From assembly GCF_900142575.1 (NCBI RefSeq), contig NZ_FRBI01000009.1, positions 62,001-126,000 of the forward strand: a stretch of 64,000 nucleotides of DNA, given 5' to 3'. Source of the DNA: Actinacidiphila paucisporea. GTDB taxonomy: Bacteria > Actinomycetota > Actinomycetes > Streptomycetales > Streptomycetaceae. Both the position numbers and the translations under genes were made by a program. Shown here piece after piece: positions 51,430 through 59,228 of this stretch; within the stretch, counting starts at the first letter, position 1; each line of letters starts with the position of its first letter. The notes under the pieces are model-generated. The model was not told the DNA's origin and ran no database searches. It saw only the letters and a list, made by a program, of their open reading frames with translations.

Positions 51430-52662
51430 GTGACTCAGGGAACCAACCTTCCGCGGGTGGGCGGCTACAACCAGGCGGTCGTGCTGGACGCGATACGCAC
51501 CGCGGGCCCGGTGAGCCGGGTCGAACTCGCCCCGCTCACCGGCCTCACCAGCCAGACCGTCTCCAACGTGGTCCGCCGGCTGCTGGACGCCGGACTGGTC
51601 ACCGAGTCCGGCTACGCCCCCTCCAGCGGCGGCAAGCGCCGCACCCTGCTGTCGCCGCGTGCCGAGGGCGCCTACGCGGTCGGCGTGCAACTCGACCCCG
51701 GCGCCGCGGTGATCGTGGTCGTCGACCTGGCCGGCGAGGTGCTGGCCGACCGCCGCGTCAAGCTCCCCGACGGCGCGGCGCCCGCCGACCTGGTCGCCCG
51801 GATCGCCGGCGCCGCCCAGCGGCTCACCGCCAGGACCCGTATCGACCCCGCCCGGCTGCTCGGCATCGGCGTCGCCGCGCCCGGGCCGATCGACGGCCCG
51901 GCCGGCGACGTCGTCTCACCGCCCAACTTCGCCGGCTGGGGCCGGGTGCCGCTGCGGGAGATGTTCGCGACCGCGACCGGCATGCCGGTCGCGATGGACA
52001 ACGACGCCACCGCCGCGGCCATCGGCGAACGCTGGATCGGCGGCAAGGACCGGGCCGGCAGCTTCCTGTTCATCTACCTCGGCACCGGCGTCGGGGCCGG
52101 CATCGTCCTCAACAACACGGTGCTGCACGGCGACTCGGGCAACGCGGGGGAGTTCGGCCACATCGCCGTCGACGCCGACGGCATCACCTGCGACTGCGGC
52201 AGCACCAACTGCGTCGGGCCGTACGTCAGCCCCGCCGGCGTCATCGGCGAGCTGTTCACCCTGCACGGTGCCGCCGCCGCGGCGCGCATCGGCCTCACGG
52301 GCGCGGCGGACGGCGTGCACCGCGACTGGAAGGTGCTGCGCCAGGCGGTCCGCCGCGGCGACCCGGCCGCCTGCGACGTCGTCCGCCGCGCGGGCCGCCG
52401 CTTCGGGCAGGCCGCGCGGGGCGCCGCCGCCCTGCTCGACGTCAGCCGCATCGTGCTGGGCGGCGAGGCGGTACGCGGCATCGAGCCGATCATCTGCGAG
52501 GAGATCGACGCGGCGGTCAACGCGATGTCCGTGGCGCGGGTCATCCGGCGGATCTCCGTCGAACCGAGCGTGATCGGCGAGGCGGTGGGGGCGGTGGGGG
52601 CCGCCTCGCTCATCCTGCACGGCAACTACGCGCCGGGGTGGCGGATGCTGACCAAGCCCTGA
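51430..52662 (+). CDS. ROK family transcriptional regulator
   Basis: A 410-aa repressor. The MarR-like winged helix (VSRVELAPLTGLTSQTVSNV, about 29-48) is followed by a ROK sugar-kinase-like fold with DNDATAAAIGERW, YLGTGVGAGIVLNN, GNAGEFGHI and the zinc motif CDCGSTNCVGPYVS (one Cys fewer than the common CxCGxxGCxE form). The catalytic-type Asp in MDNDA remains, but these regulators usually only bind sugar. It is divergent from the mannosidase importer operon and its likely repressor. The start is a GTG. Confidence 0.92.
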   Translation: MTQGTNLPRVGGYNQAVVLDAIRTAGPVSRVELAPLTGLTSQTVSNVVRRLLDAGLVTESGYAPSSGGKRRTLLSPRAEGAYAVGVQLDPGAAVIVVVDLAGEVLADRRVKLPDGAAPADLVARIAGAAQRLTARTRIDPARLLGIGVAAPGPIDGPAGDVVSPPNFAGWGRVPLREMFATATGMPVAMDNDATAAAIGERWIGGKDRAGSFLFIYLGTGVGAGIVLNNTVLHGDSGNAGEFGHIAVDADGITCDCGSTNCVGPYVSPAGVIGELFTLHGAAAAARIGLTGAADGVHRDWKVLRQAVRRGDPAACDVVRRAGRRFGQAARGAAALLDVSRIVLGGEAVRGIEPIICEEIDAAVNAMSVARVIRRISVEPSVIGEAVGAVGAASLILHGNYAPGWRMLTKP

Positions 52663-52664
52663 AG

Positions 52665-52692
52665 TGGTCTAGTCCTCATATGGTCCGGACTA
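52665..52692. promoter_or_regulatory. Pair of 12-bp direct repeats resembling chitinase promoter / DasR elements
   Basis: TGGTCTAGTCCT (52665-52676) and TGGTCCGGACTA (52681-52692) are similar direct repeats ending at the -35 box. They resemble the TGGTCCAGACCT repeats of Streptomyces chitinase promoters and the DasR consensus around TGGTCTAGACCA. TAGTCC and GGACTA also form an inverted repeat. Confidence 0.6.
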
Positions 52693-52721
52693 TTGACACC
52701 GCTCGCCGGCGGCGGATATTC
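52693..52721 (+). promoter_or_regulatory. Promoter of the exported beta-helix gene
   Basis: TTGACA (52693-52698), 17-bp spacer, ATATTC (52716-52721); the -35 box is a consensus match. It lies immediately downstream of the 12-bp direct repeats. Confidence 0.65.
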
Positions 52722-52769
52722 CCTTCCTGCGCTCAGTCCCTTTCCTGACCCCCACCAGGAGGCGTCGTC

Positions 52770-54299
52770 GTGCCGAAGCCCCCCACCCGGACCCGCGGGA
52801 AATCCGCCCTGCCGGCAGCAGGGCGCGCCGCCGCGTCCGTGGCGGCGCTCGCCGCCGCCGTCGGCCTCACCTTCCTCGCGGCCCTCCCCGGCGCCGCCTC
52901 CGCCTCCGCCGACAGCGCGCCGAACCTGCTGGCCAACGGGGGGTTCGAGAGCGGCGGCACCGGCAACTGGGTCTGCGCCGACGGCCATTCGACCGTCACC
53001 ACGGCGGCCCCGCACTCCGGGTCGTACTCCCTGCTGTCCTCACCCGGCGCCAACGACACCGCCGCGTGCGCGCAGACCGTCGCCGTACAACCGGGCGGAC
53101 GGTACGTGCTCAGCGCCTGGGTGAAGGGCGCCTACGCCCAACTCGCCGCGTCCGGTGACGCGGTGCAGCAGTCGACCTGGACGGGGGCCTCGCAGTGGAC
53201 CCAGCTCACCGTCAACGTCGTCGCCGGTCCCGCGACCACCGCGCTCACCGTGACCGTCAGCGGCTGGTACGCCTCGGGCGCCGTGTCCGCCGACGACGTC
53301 ACGTTCACCGGCCCGCCGGCCGGCGGGACTCCGACGTCCGCGACGCCCACGACGATGAGCCCCACAGCCACCGGCACCCCCACGCCCTCGGCCACCCCCA
53401 CCACCTCCGGCGGCGGTCCGGTGGTCGACGTCGTCGACAGCAAGGGGCTCAAGGCGGCACTGGCGGCCGCGCGCCCCGGGCAGACGATCCGGCTCGCCGA
53501 CGGCACCTACGTCGGCAACTTCAAGATCGCCGCCGCCGGCACGGCCGCCGCGCCCATCACCCTGACCGGGTCCGCGAAGGCGGTGCTCACCACCTCCAGC
53601 GGCGGCGGAGACGTCATCCAGCTCACCGGCTCGCCCTACTGGACGATCAGGGGCATCACCCTGACCGGCGCCCAGAAGGGCATCATGATCGACGGCTCCG
53701 ACCATGTCGTGGTCGACTCCGTCGAGGTGCACCACACCACCATGGAAGGCATTCACTTCCGCACGTCGAGCAGCTACGGCGTGGTGCAGAACTCGTCCAT
53801 CCACGACACCGGCACCTCGGGAAACGGCATGGGCGAGGGCATCTACGTCGGAACCGCCAACACGCTGACCGACACCAGCGACCACGTCCGCATCGCCGGC
53901 AACGTGATCGGGCCCAACGTCGGCGGCGAGAACATCGACATCAAGGAGGGCACCACCGGCGGCGTGATCACCGGCAACACCTTCGACGGCAGCGGGCTGA
54001 CCGGCGCCAACTTCGACGACTCGTGGGTCGACGTCAAGGGCAACGGCTACACCGTCACCGGCAACCGCGGCACCCACACCACCAACGACGGCTTCCAGAC
54101 CCACAGCCAGTACCCCGGGTGGGGCTGCGGCACGGTCTTCCGCGGCAATTCCTCCGACCTGACCGGCGCCACCGGACCCGACCGCTACGCCGTCCACGTC
54201 ACCAACTACGACGCCGCCTCCTGCCCGGTCACCGTCGCCGCGGACAACACCGTCACCGGCGGCAACGGCCTGGTCAACCCGGGTGTTCCCATCGGCTGA
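52770..54299 (+). CDS. Exported carbohydrate-binding and right-handed beta-helix protein
   Basis: A 509-aa secreted protein. The signal peptide covers about 1-47 (AAASVAALAAAVGLTFLAAL, cut near ASA). Residues about 50-185 look like a CBM4/9- or CBM35-type beta-sandwich (NLLANGGFESGGTGNWVC; AWVKGAYAQL; ADDVTFTGPP). A Thr/Pro/Ser linker (about 187-222) leads to a parallel beta-helix of the pectate-lyase/PbH1 type (KGLKAALAAARPGQTIRLAD; WTIRGITLTGAQKGIMID; NIDIKEGTTGGVITGN). A lyase role (PL9-like) is possible but I cannot point to catalytic residues. The GTG start has AGGAGG seven bases upstream. Confidence 0.85.
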   Translation: MPKPPTRTRGKSALPAAGRAAASVAALAAAVGLTFLAALPGAASASADSAPNLLANGGFESGGTGNWVCADGHSTVTTAAPHSGSYSLLSSPGANDTAACAQTVAVQPGGRYVLSAWVKGAYAQLAASGDAVQQSTWTGASQWTQLTVNVVAGPATTALTVTVSGWYASGAVSADDVTFTGPPAGGTPTSATPTTMSPTATGTPTPSATPTTSGGGPVVDVVDSKGLKAALAAARPGQTIRLADGTYVGNFKIAAAGTAAAPITLTGSAKAVLTTSSGGGDVIQLTGSPYWTIRGITLTGAQKGIMIDGSDHVVVDSVEVHHTTMEGIHFRTSSSYGVVQNSSIHDTGTSGNGMGEGIYVGTANTLTDTSDHVRIAGNVIGPNVGGENIDIKEGTTGGVITGNTFDGSGLTGANFDDSWVDVKGNGYTVTGNRGTHTTNDGFQTHSQYPGWGCGTVFRGNSSDLTGATGPDRYAVHVTNYDAASCPVTVAADNTVTGGNGLVNPGVPIG

Positions 54300-54318
54300 C
54301 CCGCCGTCGCGGGCGAGG

Positions 54319-55818
54319 TCAGGACGGGGTGACCTCCTCGCGGGACTCGGTCGCCCAGAGGGTGTGGAAGGTGCCGGGGCGGTCCGCGCGGCGGTAGGTG
54401 TGGGCGCCGAAGTAGTCGCGCTGGCCCTGGATCAGCGCGGCGGGGAGGCGCTGCGCGCGCAGGCTGTCGTAGTAGGCGAGCGCGGCGGCGAAACCGGGGG
54501 TGGGGATGCCCAGTTCGGCCGCCGTGCTGACGACGCGGCGCCAGGCGCTCTGCGCGCCCTGCAGCGCCTCGCTGAAGTGCTCGTCGATGAGCAGCGTCGG
54601 CAGGTCGCCCCTGGCGTCGAAGGCCGCCCTGATGCGGTCGAGGAAGGCGGCCCTGATGATGCAGCCGGCTCGCCAGATCGCCGCGACGCGGCCCTGGTCG
54701 ACATCCCAGCCGTATTCCGCGCTGCCGGCCGCGATCTGGTGGAAGCCCTGCGCGTAGGCGACGATCTTCGACGCGTACAGCGCCTGCTCGACGTCGTCGG
54801 CGAAGCGGTCGTAGGCCGCGCTGTCCAGCAGCGTCGGGGTCGGCCCCGGCAGGCCGCGCGCGGCCTCGCGCAGGTCGGCGTGACCGGAGACGGACCGCGC
54901 GAAGACCGCCTCGGCGATGCCGCTGACCGGCACCCCGAGGTCGAGCGCGGTCTGCACGGTCCAGCGCCCGGTGCCCTTCTGCTCGGCCTGGTCGAGCACG
55001 ACGTCCACGAACGGCTTGCCGGTCTCGGCGTCGGTGTGTGCGAGCACCTGCGCGGTGATCTCGATCAGGTACGAGTCGAGGCGCCCCTGGTTCCAGCCGC
55101 GGAAGACCTCCGCGATCCGCTCCGGCGGCAGGTCGCACGCGTGCCGCAGCAGGTCGTAGGACTCGGCGATGAGCTGCATGTCGGCGTATTCGATGCCGTT
55201 GTGCACCATCTTGACGAAGTGCCCGGCGCCGTCGGGGCCGATGTGGGCCACGCACGGCGAGCCGTCGTCGGCCTTGGCCGCGATGGCCTCCAGCATCGGC
55301 GCGAGGGCCCGGTAGGACTCGGCCGAGCCGCCGGGCATGATGCTCGGGCCGTGCAGTGCCCCCTCCTCGCCGCCGGACACGCCGGTGCCGACGAAGTGGA
55401 TGCCGCGCTCGCGCAGCTCCTTCTCCCGGCGCCGGGTGTCGGCGAAGTGCGCGTTGCCCGCGTCCACGATGATGTCGCCGGGCTCCAGCAGCGGGGCGAA
55501 CTCCCTGATCACCGCGTCCGTCGGATCGCCCGCCTTGACCATGACGATGATCCGCCGCGGCCGCTCCAGCGAGGCCACGAAGTCCTCCGCGCTCTCGGAC
55601 GGCACGAAGGTGCCCTCGTCGCCGAACTCCTCGACCAGCGCGCGCGTACGGGCGGCGGTGCGGTTGTGGACCGCGGTGGCGTAGCCGTTCCTGGCCAGGT
55701 TGCGGGCGAGGTTGCGGCCCATCACCGCCAGCCCGGTCACCCCGATCTGCGCCGTGCCGGGCGACGCCTTGCCGCCCGGTCCCTTGCTGTGCTGCGCCGC
55801 CTGGTCTGCGGAGGCCAT
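54319..55818 (-). CDS. gnd: 6-phosphogluconate dehydrogenase (decarboxylating)
   Basis: A 499-aa long-chain 6PGDH of the pentose phosphate pathway, producing ribulose-5-phosphate, CO2 and NADPH. The cofactor site is IGVTGLAVMGRNLARNLARNG (split), the substrate motifs are GPSIMPGG and GHFVKMVHNGIEY with the catalytic Lys, and QKGTGRWTVQTALDLG and the C-terminal IQGQRDYFGAHTY are diagnostic. The ATG at 55818 is chosen over a GTG nine bases upstream because of spacing from the GGTGGA purine tract. Its stop is 19 bp from the convergent beta-helix gene's stop. Confidence 0.96.
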   Translation of the reverse strand: MASADQAAQHSKGPGGKASPGTAQIGVTGLAVMGRNLARNLARNGYATAVHNRTAARTRALVEEFGDEGTFVPSESAEDFVASLERPRRIIVMVKAGDPTDAVIREFAPLLEPGDIIVDAGNAHFADTRRREKELRERGIHFVGTGVSGGEEGALHGPSIMPGGSAESYRALAPMLEAIAAKADDGSPCVAHIGPDGAGHFVKMVHNGIEYADMQLIAESYDLLRHACDLPPERIAEVFRGWNQGRLDSYLIEITAQVLAHTDAETGKPFVDVVLDQAEQKGTGRWTVQTALDLGVPVSGIAEAVFARSVSGHADLREAARGLPGPTPTLLDSAAYDRFADDVEQALYASKIVAYAQGFHQIAAGSAEYGWDVDQGRVAAIWRAGCIIRAAFLDRIRAAFDARGDLPTLLIDEHFSEALQGAQSAWRRVVSTAAELGIPTPGFAAALAYYDSLRAQRLPAALIQGQRDYFGAHTYRRADRPGTFHTLWATESREEVTPS

Positions 55819-56093
55819 GGGGTCCACCCTTTGTCGTGTCGGGATGCGTGCCGCGGAGGTGTTACAGACTGCTCCCTGCCCACGATTATGGCGGACAAAT
55901 CACCCCGAAACGGAAAGGCTCGGCGTGGCGTCGCCGCCGGGCCGCTCAGCGCGGCGGCGCCCCGCAGCGCCCGCGGGATCCGCCCGCACCGCCCGCCGGG
56001 TCGTGCGACCCGCCCTGCGCGATGCGCGAACCGCCCGCCGCCCCGGCGGTCGCGGACGGCGGGCGTGCCCACCGCGGTACGCGGGCCGCCCGA
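55819..56093. other. Intergenic region, 275 bp
   Basis: This gap lies between gnd and the end of the CoA-lyase gene, both leftward. It must hold the gnd promoter (an AT-richer patch around 55860-55900), but I cannot place hexamers with confidence. No gene seen. Confidence 0.4.
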
Positions 56094-57017
56094 TCAGGCG
56101 GTCGCCTCCGCTCGTGCGGCCAGTGCCAGGACCCGCCGGGCGCCGGCCACCACCGCGGGGTCGATGAAGCGGCCGTCGGGCAGTGCCAGCGCGCCCGGGG
56201 AGGCGTCGGCCGCCGCGACCGTCTCCCGGGCCGCGGCGATCTCCGGCGCGGACGGCAGATACGCCCGCTCGATGACCGGGAGTTGGCGCGGGTGGATCGC
56301 GGCCCGCCCGAGGAAGCCCAGGGACCGGCCGCGCCGGCACGACGCGGCAAGGCCCGGCAGGTCGCGGACGTCGGGGTAGACCGACTGGGCCGGCGGCGCG
56401 AGCCCCGCCGCCCGCGCCGCGACCACCGTGCGGACCCGCGGCCACACCAGCGCCTCCTCGTCCGTGAGCCCCAGGTCGGCCCGCAGGTCGGCCTCACCCA
56501 GCGCGATGCCCTTGACGGCCGGGTCGGCCGACGCGATCGCGAAGGCGTTCTCCACCCCGAGCGCGGACTCCAGCAGCGGATACAGTCCGGGTACGTCACC
56601 GTGCTCGCGCAGCACCCGCACCACCCGGTCGACGTCCGCCGGCGAGCCGACCTTCGGCAGCCGCAGACCGCCGAGCCCGGGCAGCCCGGCGAGGGCCGCA
56701 AGGTCCGCGGCGAACAGCGGGCCGTGCAACGAGTTCACCCGGACATGCACCGCCGCGGGGCCCGCGACCGGCTCCGCGAGCAGCTCGGCGGTCGCGGCCC
56801 TGGCGTACTCCTTGCGAGCGGGGCCGACCGCGTCCTCCAGGTCGACCAGCACCACGTCGGCCCCGGACCGTAGCGCCTTGGCCACCACGTCGGGCCGGTC
56901 GCCCGGTGCGTAGAGCCAGGTCAGGGCGATGCCGGCGGCCGGGGGGCGGCGCCGGGGGCCCGCGTCGGGACCGCCGCCGGGCGCGGGCACCGTGGCGGCG
57001 CGGACCTGGCGGCTCAC
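56094..57017 (-). CDS. HpcH/HpaI-family (CitE-like) CoA-ester lyase
   Basis: A 307-aa TIM-barrel protein of the citrate-lyase-beta/malyl-CoA-lyase group. Family motifs are LYAPGDRPDVVAKAL, ADVVLVDLEDAVGP (metal/substrate Asp-Glu), RVNSLHGPLFAADL, LPLLESALGVENAFAI in the form LYPLLESALG, GEADLRADLGL and AAIHPRQLPVIE. Such enzymes cleave 3-hydroxyacyl-CoA esters such as malyl-, methylmalyl- or citramalyl-CoA. The GTG start overlaps the CoA-transferase stop (GTGA), so substrate activation and cleavage are coupled. The true substrate is unknown. Confidence 0.88.
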   Translation of the reverse strand: MSRQVRAATVPAPGGGPDAGPRRRPPAAGIALTWLYAPGDRPDVVAKALRSGADVVLVDLEDAVGPARKEYARAATAELLAEPVAGPAAVHVRVNSLHGPLFAADLAALAGLPGLGGLRLPKVGSPADVDRVVRVLREHGDVPGLYPLLESALGVENAFAIASADPAVKGIALGEADLRADLGLTDEEALVWPRVRTVVAARAAGLAPPAQSVYPDVRDLPGLAASCRRGRSLGFLGRAAIHPRQLPVIERAYLPSAPEIAAARETVAAADASPGALALPDGRFIDPAVVAGARRVLALAARAEATA

Positions 57018-58261
57018 AGCGCGCCCTCCTCGCGCAGCGCGGCGATCTGCGGTCCGGTCAGGCCGAGTTCGGCCAGCACCTCCGCGGTGTCGGCGCCGTG
57101 CGGCCGGCCCGTCCAGCGGATCGCCCCGGGGGTGGCGGACAGCCGGAAGAGCACGTTCTGCATCCGCAACCGGCCCAGGTCCTCGTCCTCGACCTGCGCC
57201 ACCGTGCCCAGCGCGCGGAACTGCGGGTCGGCGACCACGTCGCGCACGTCGTAGACCGGCGCGACCGCGGCCTGTGCCGACTCGAACGCGGCCACCACCT
57301 CCTCGCGGTCGTGCCGGCCGATCCAGTCGCCCACCACCTTGTCGATCTCGTCGGCGTGCGCGGCGCGCCCGGTGCCGGTCGCGAACCACGGCTCGTCGGT
57401 GAATTCCGGGTGCCCGACGAGCCGCAGCACCCGCTCGGCCACCGACTGCGCCGACGACGACACCGCCAGCCAGCTGCCGTCGGCGGTGCGATAGGTGTTG
57501 CGGGGCGCGTTGTTGGCCGAGCGGTTGCCCATCCTGGGCTGCACGTAGCCGAGCTGGTCGTACCAGAGCAGCTGCGGGCCGAGCACGGCGAGCATCGGCT
57601 CGATGATCGCCATGTCCACCACCTGCCCGGCGCCGGTGCGGTCCCGGCCGGCGAGCGCCGCCATCACCGCGTACGCGGTCGCCAGTCCCGCCACCGCGTC
57701 GGCCAGGCCGAACGGCGGCAGCGTCGGCGGGCCGTCCGGCTCACCGGTCGTCGCCGCGAAGCCGCTCATCGCCTCCGCGAGGGTGCCGAAACCCGGGCGG
57801 TTCGCGTACGGCCCGAACTGGCCGAAGGCGGTGACACGGGCCAGCACCAGCCGCGGGTTGGCGGCGGACAGCTCCGCCCAGCCCAGGCCCCACTTCTCCA
57901 GGGTGCCTGGGCGGAAGTTCTCGATGACCACGTCGGCGGAGGCGACCAGCTTGAGCAGTACGTCGCGCCCGCCGGCGGTGGACAGGTCGACGGTGATATT
58001 GCGCTTGTTGCGGCCGAGGTGTTTCCACCACAGGCCGACGCCGTTCTTGCCCGGGCCGTGGCCCCGGGACGGGTCGGGCTTGCTCGGGTGCTCGACCTTG
58101 ATCACGTCGGCGCCGAAGTCGCCGAGCAGGGTGGCGGCGCCGGGCCCGGCGAAGAGCGTGGCCAGGTCGAGGACCCGCATACCGGCCAGCGGGCCGGACG
58201 GCGGATCGGCGGCCGGTGCCGGGGCGGAAGGGGCCGCGTCCTGCGGATGCGGATCGTGCAT
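57014..58261 (-). CDS. CaiB/BaiF-family (class III) CoA-transferase
   Basis: A 415-aa formyl-CoA-transferase-like protein. Diagnostic parts are GPLAGMRVLDLATLFAGPGA (about 26-45), LGDFGADVIKVEHP, GLWWKHLGRNKRNI, DVVIENFRPGTLEKWGLG and the C-terminal PVYDVRDVVADPQF. The loop that carries the acyl-accepting Asp in many members (RPGYD) reads RPGFGTLAEAMSG, so that Asp is not obvious. It probably charges a carboxylic acid with CoA for the next gene product. The ATG follows AGGTAGGACC, which contains the ribokinase stop. Confidence 0.9.
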   Translation of the reverse strand: MHDPHPQDAAPSAPAPAADPPSGPLAGMRVLDLATLFAGPGAATLLGDFGADVIKVEHPSKPDPSRGHGPGKNGVGLWWKHLGRNKRNITVDLSTAGGRDVLLKLVASADVVIENFRPGTLEKWGLGWAELSAANPRLVLARVTAFGQFGPYANRPGFGTLAEAMSGFAATTGEPDGPPTLPPFGLADAVAGLATAYAVMAALAGRDRTGAGQVVDMAIIEPMLAVLGPQLLWYDQLGYVQPRMGNRSANNAPRNTYRTADGSWLAVSSSAQSVAERVLRLVGHPEFTDEPWFATGTGRAAHADEIDKVVGDWIGRHDREEVVAAFESAQAAVAPVYDVRDVVADPQFRALGTVAQVEDEDLGRLRMQNVLFRLSATPGAIRWTGRPHGADTAEVLAELGLTGPQIAALREEGAL

Positions 58262-58265
58262 GGTC

Positions 58266-59228
58266 CTACCTCTGTTCCGGTGTGCGTGCGGATCGTCCTG
58301 ACGGTGTGCGGTGCGCGGCGGCCGCGCGGGCGTCGATGGCGGCGCGGTGCGGCATCGAGGAGGAGGCGCCGGGGTGCTCAACGGACAGCGCCGAGGCCGC
58401 GGTCGCCCAGCCGAGCGCGTCGGCGGTCTCCCGGCCCTCGCCGAGCGCCACCGCCAGCGCCCCGACGAAGGTGTCGCCCGCCGCGGTGGTGTCCACCACG
58501 TCCGCCGCCAGCGCGGGCACCGCGAGCGGCTCCCGGCCGCGTACCGCGTGCAGGCTGCCCGCCGCGCCCAGCGTGATCACCACCTCAGGTACGGCGTCGA
58601 GCAGCGCGCGGGCTGCCGCACGCGGGTCGCGCCGGCCGCTGAGTGCGGCGGCCTCGTGCTCGTTCGGCACCAACAGGTCGGTGACGGCCAGCAGTTCGTC
58701 GGGCAGCGGTTGCGCGGGCGCGGGCGTGAGGACGGTCCGTACGCCCTGTGCCCTGGCCGCTCGCGCCCCGGCGAGCACGCCCGCGAGGGGGAGTTCGAGC
58801 TGCAGCAGCAGCGCGCCGGCGCGGCCGATCACCGCCTCGTCGTCCGAAGTCAGCCCGGTCACCGTTCCGTTGGCGCCGGGCACCACCACGATCGCGTTGT
58901 GCCCTTCGCCGTCCACCACGATCTGCGCGATGCCGCTGGGGCCCGGCGCCGTACGCAACCGGCCGGTGTCGACGCCCGCGTCCGCCAGCGCGGCACGCAG
59001 CCGTCCGCCGAAGTCGTCGTCGCCGACCGCTCCGATCATCGCGACGGCGCCGCCCGCCCGTGCGGCGGCGATGGCCTGGTTGGCGCCCTTGCCGCCGGCG
59101 ACCGTGCGGAACGACTCCCCGGTCACGGTCTCGCCGCGGGCCGGCGCGACCTTCACGTACGCGACCAGGTCCATGTTGGCGCTGCCCAGGACCGCGATCC
59201 CGGCCGGTCGTGCGGGGGGTGCTGTCAT
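58266..59228 (-). CDS. rbsK: Ribokinase (PfkB family)
   Basis: A 320-aa sugar kinase. The N-terminal PfkB signature is VAGGKGANQAIAAARAGG (about 43-60), the substrate region GSANMDLVAYV is present, and the C-terminal motif DTTAAGDTFVGAL carries the catalytic Asp. It would phosphorylate D-ribose (or a related pentose) freed by the adjacent hydrolases. Its start overlaps the stop of the upstream ADP-ribosylglycohydrolase gene (ATGA), and its stop lies within the ribosome-binding site of the CoA-transferase gene. Confidence 0.9.
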   Translation of the reverse strand: MTAPPARPAGIAVLGSANMDLVAYVKVAPARGETVTGESFRTVAGGKGANQAIAAARAGGAVAMIGAVGDDDFGGRLRAALADAGVDTGRLRTAPGPSGIAQIVVDGEGHNAIVVVPGANGTVTGLTSDDEAVIGRAGALLLQLELPLAGVLAGARAARAQGVRTVLTPAPAQPLPDELLAVTDLLVPNEHEAAALSGRRDPRAAARALLDAVPEVVITLGAAGSLHAVRGREPLAVPALAADVVDTTAAGDTFVGALAVALGEGRETADALGWATAASALSVEHPGASSSMPHRAAIDARAAAAHRTPSGRSARTPEQR

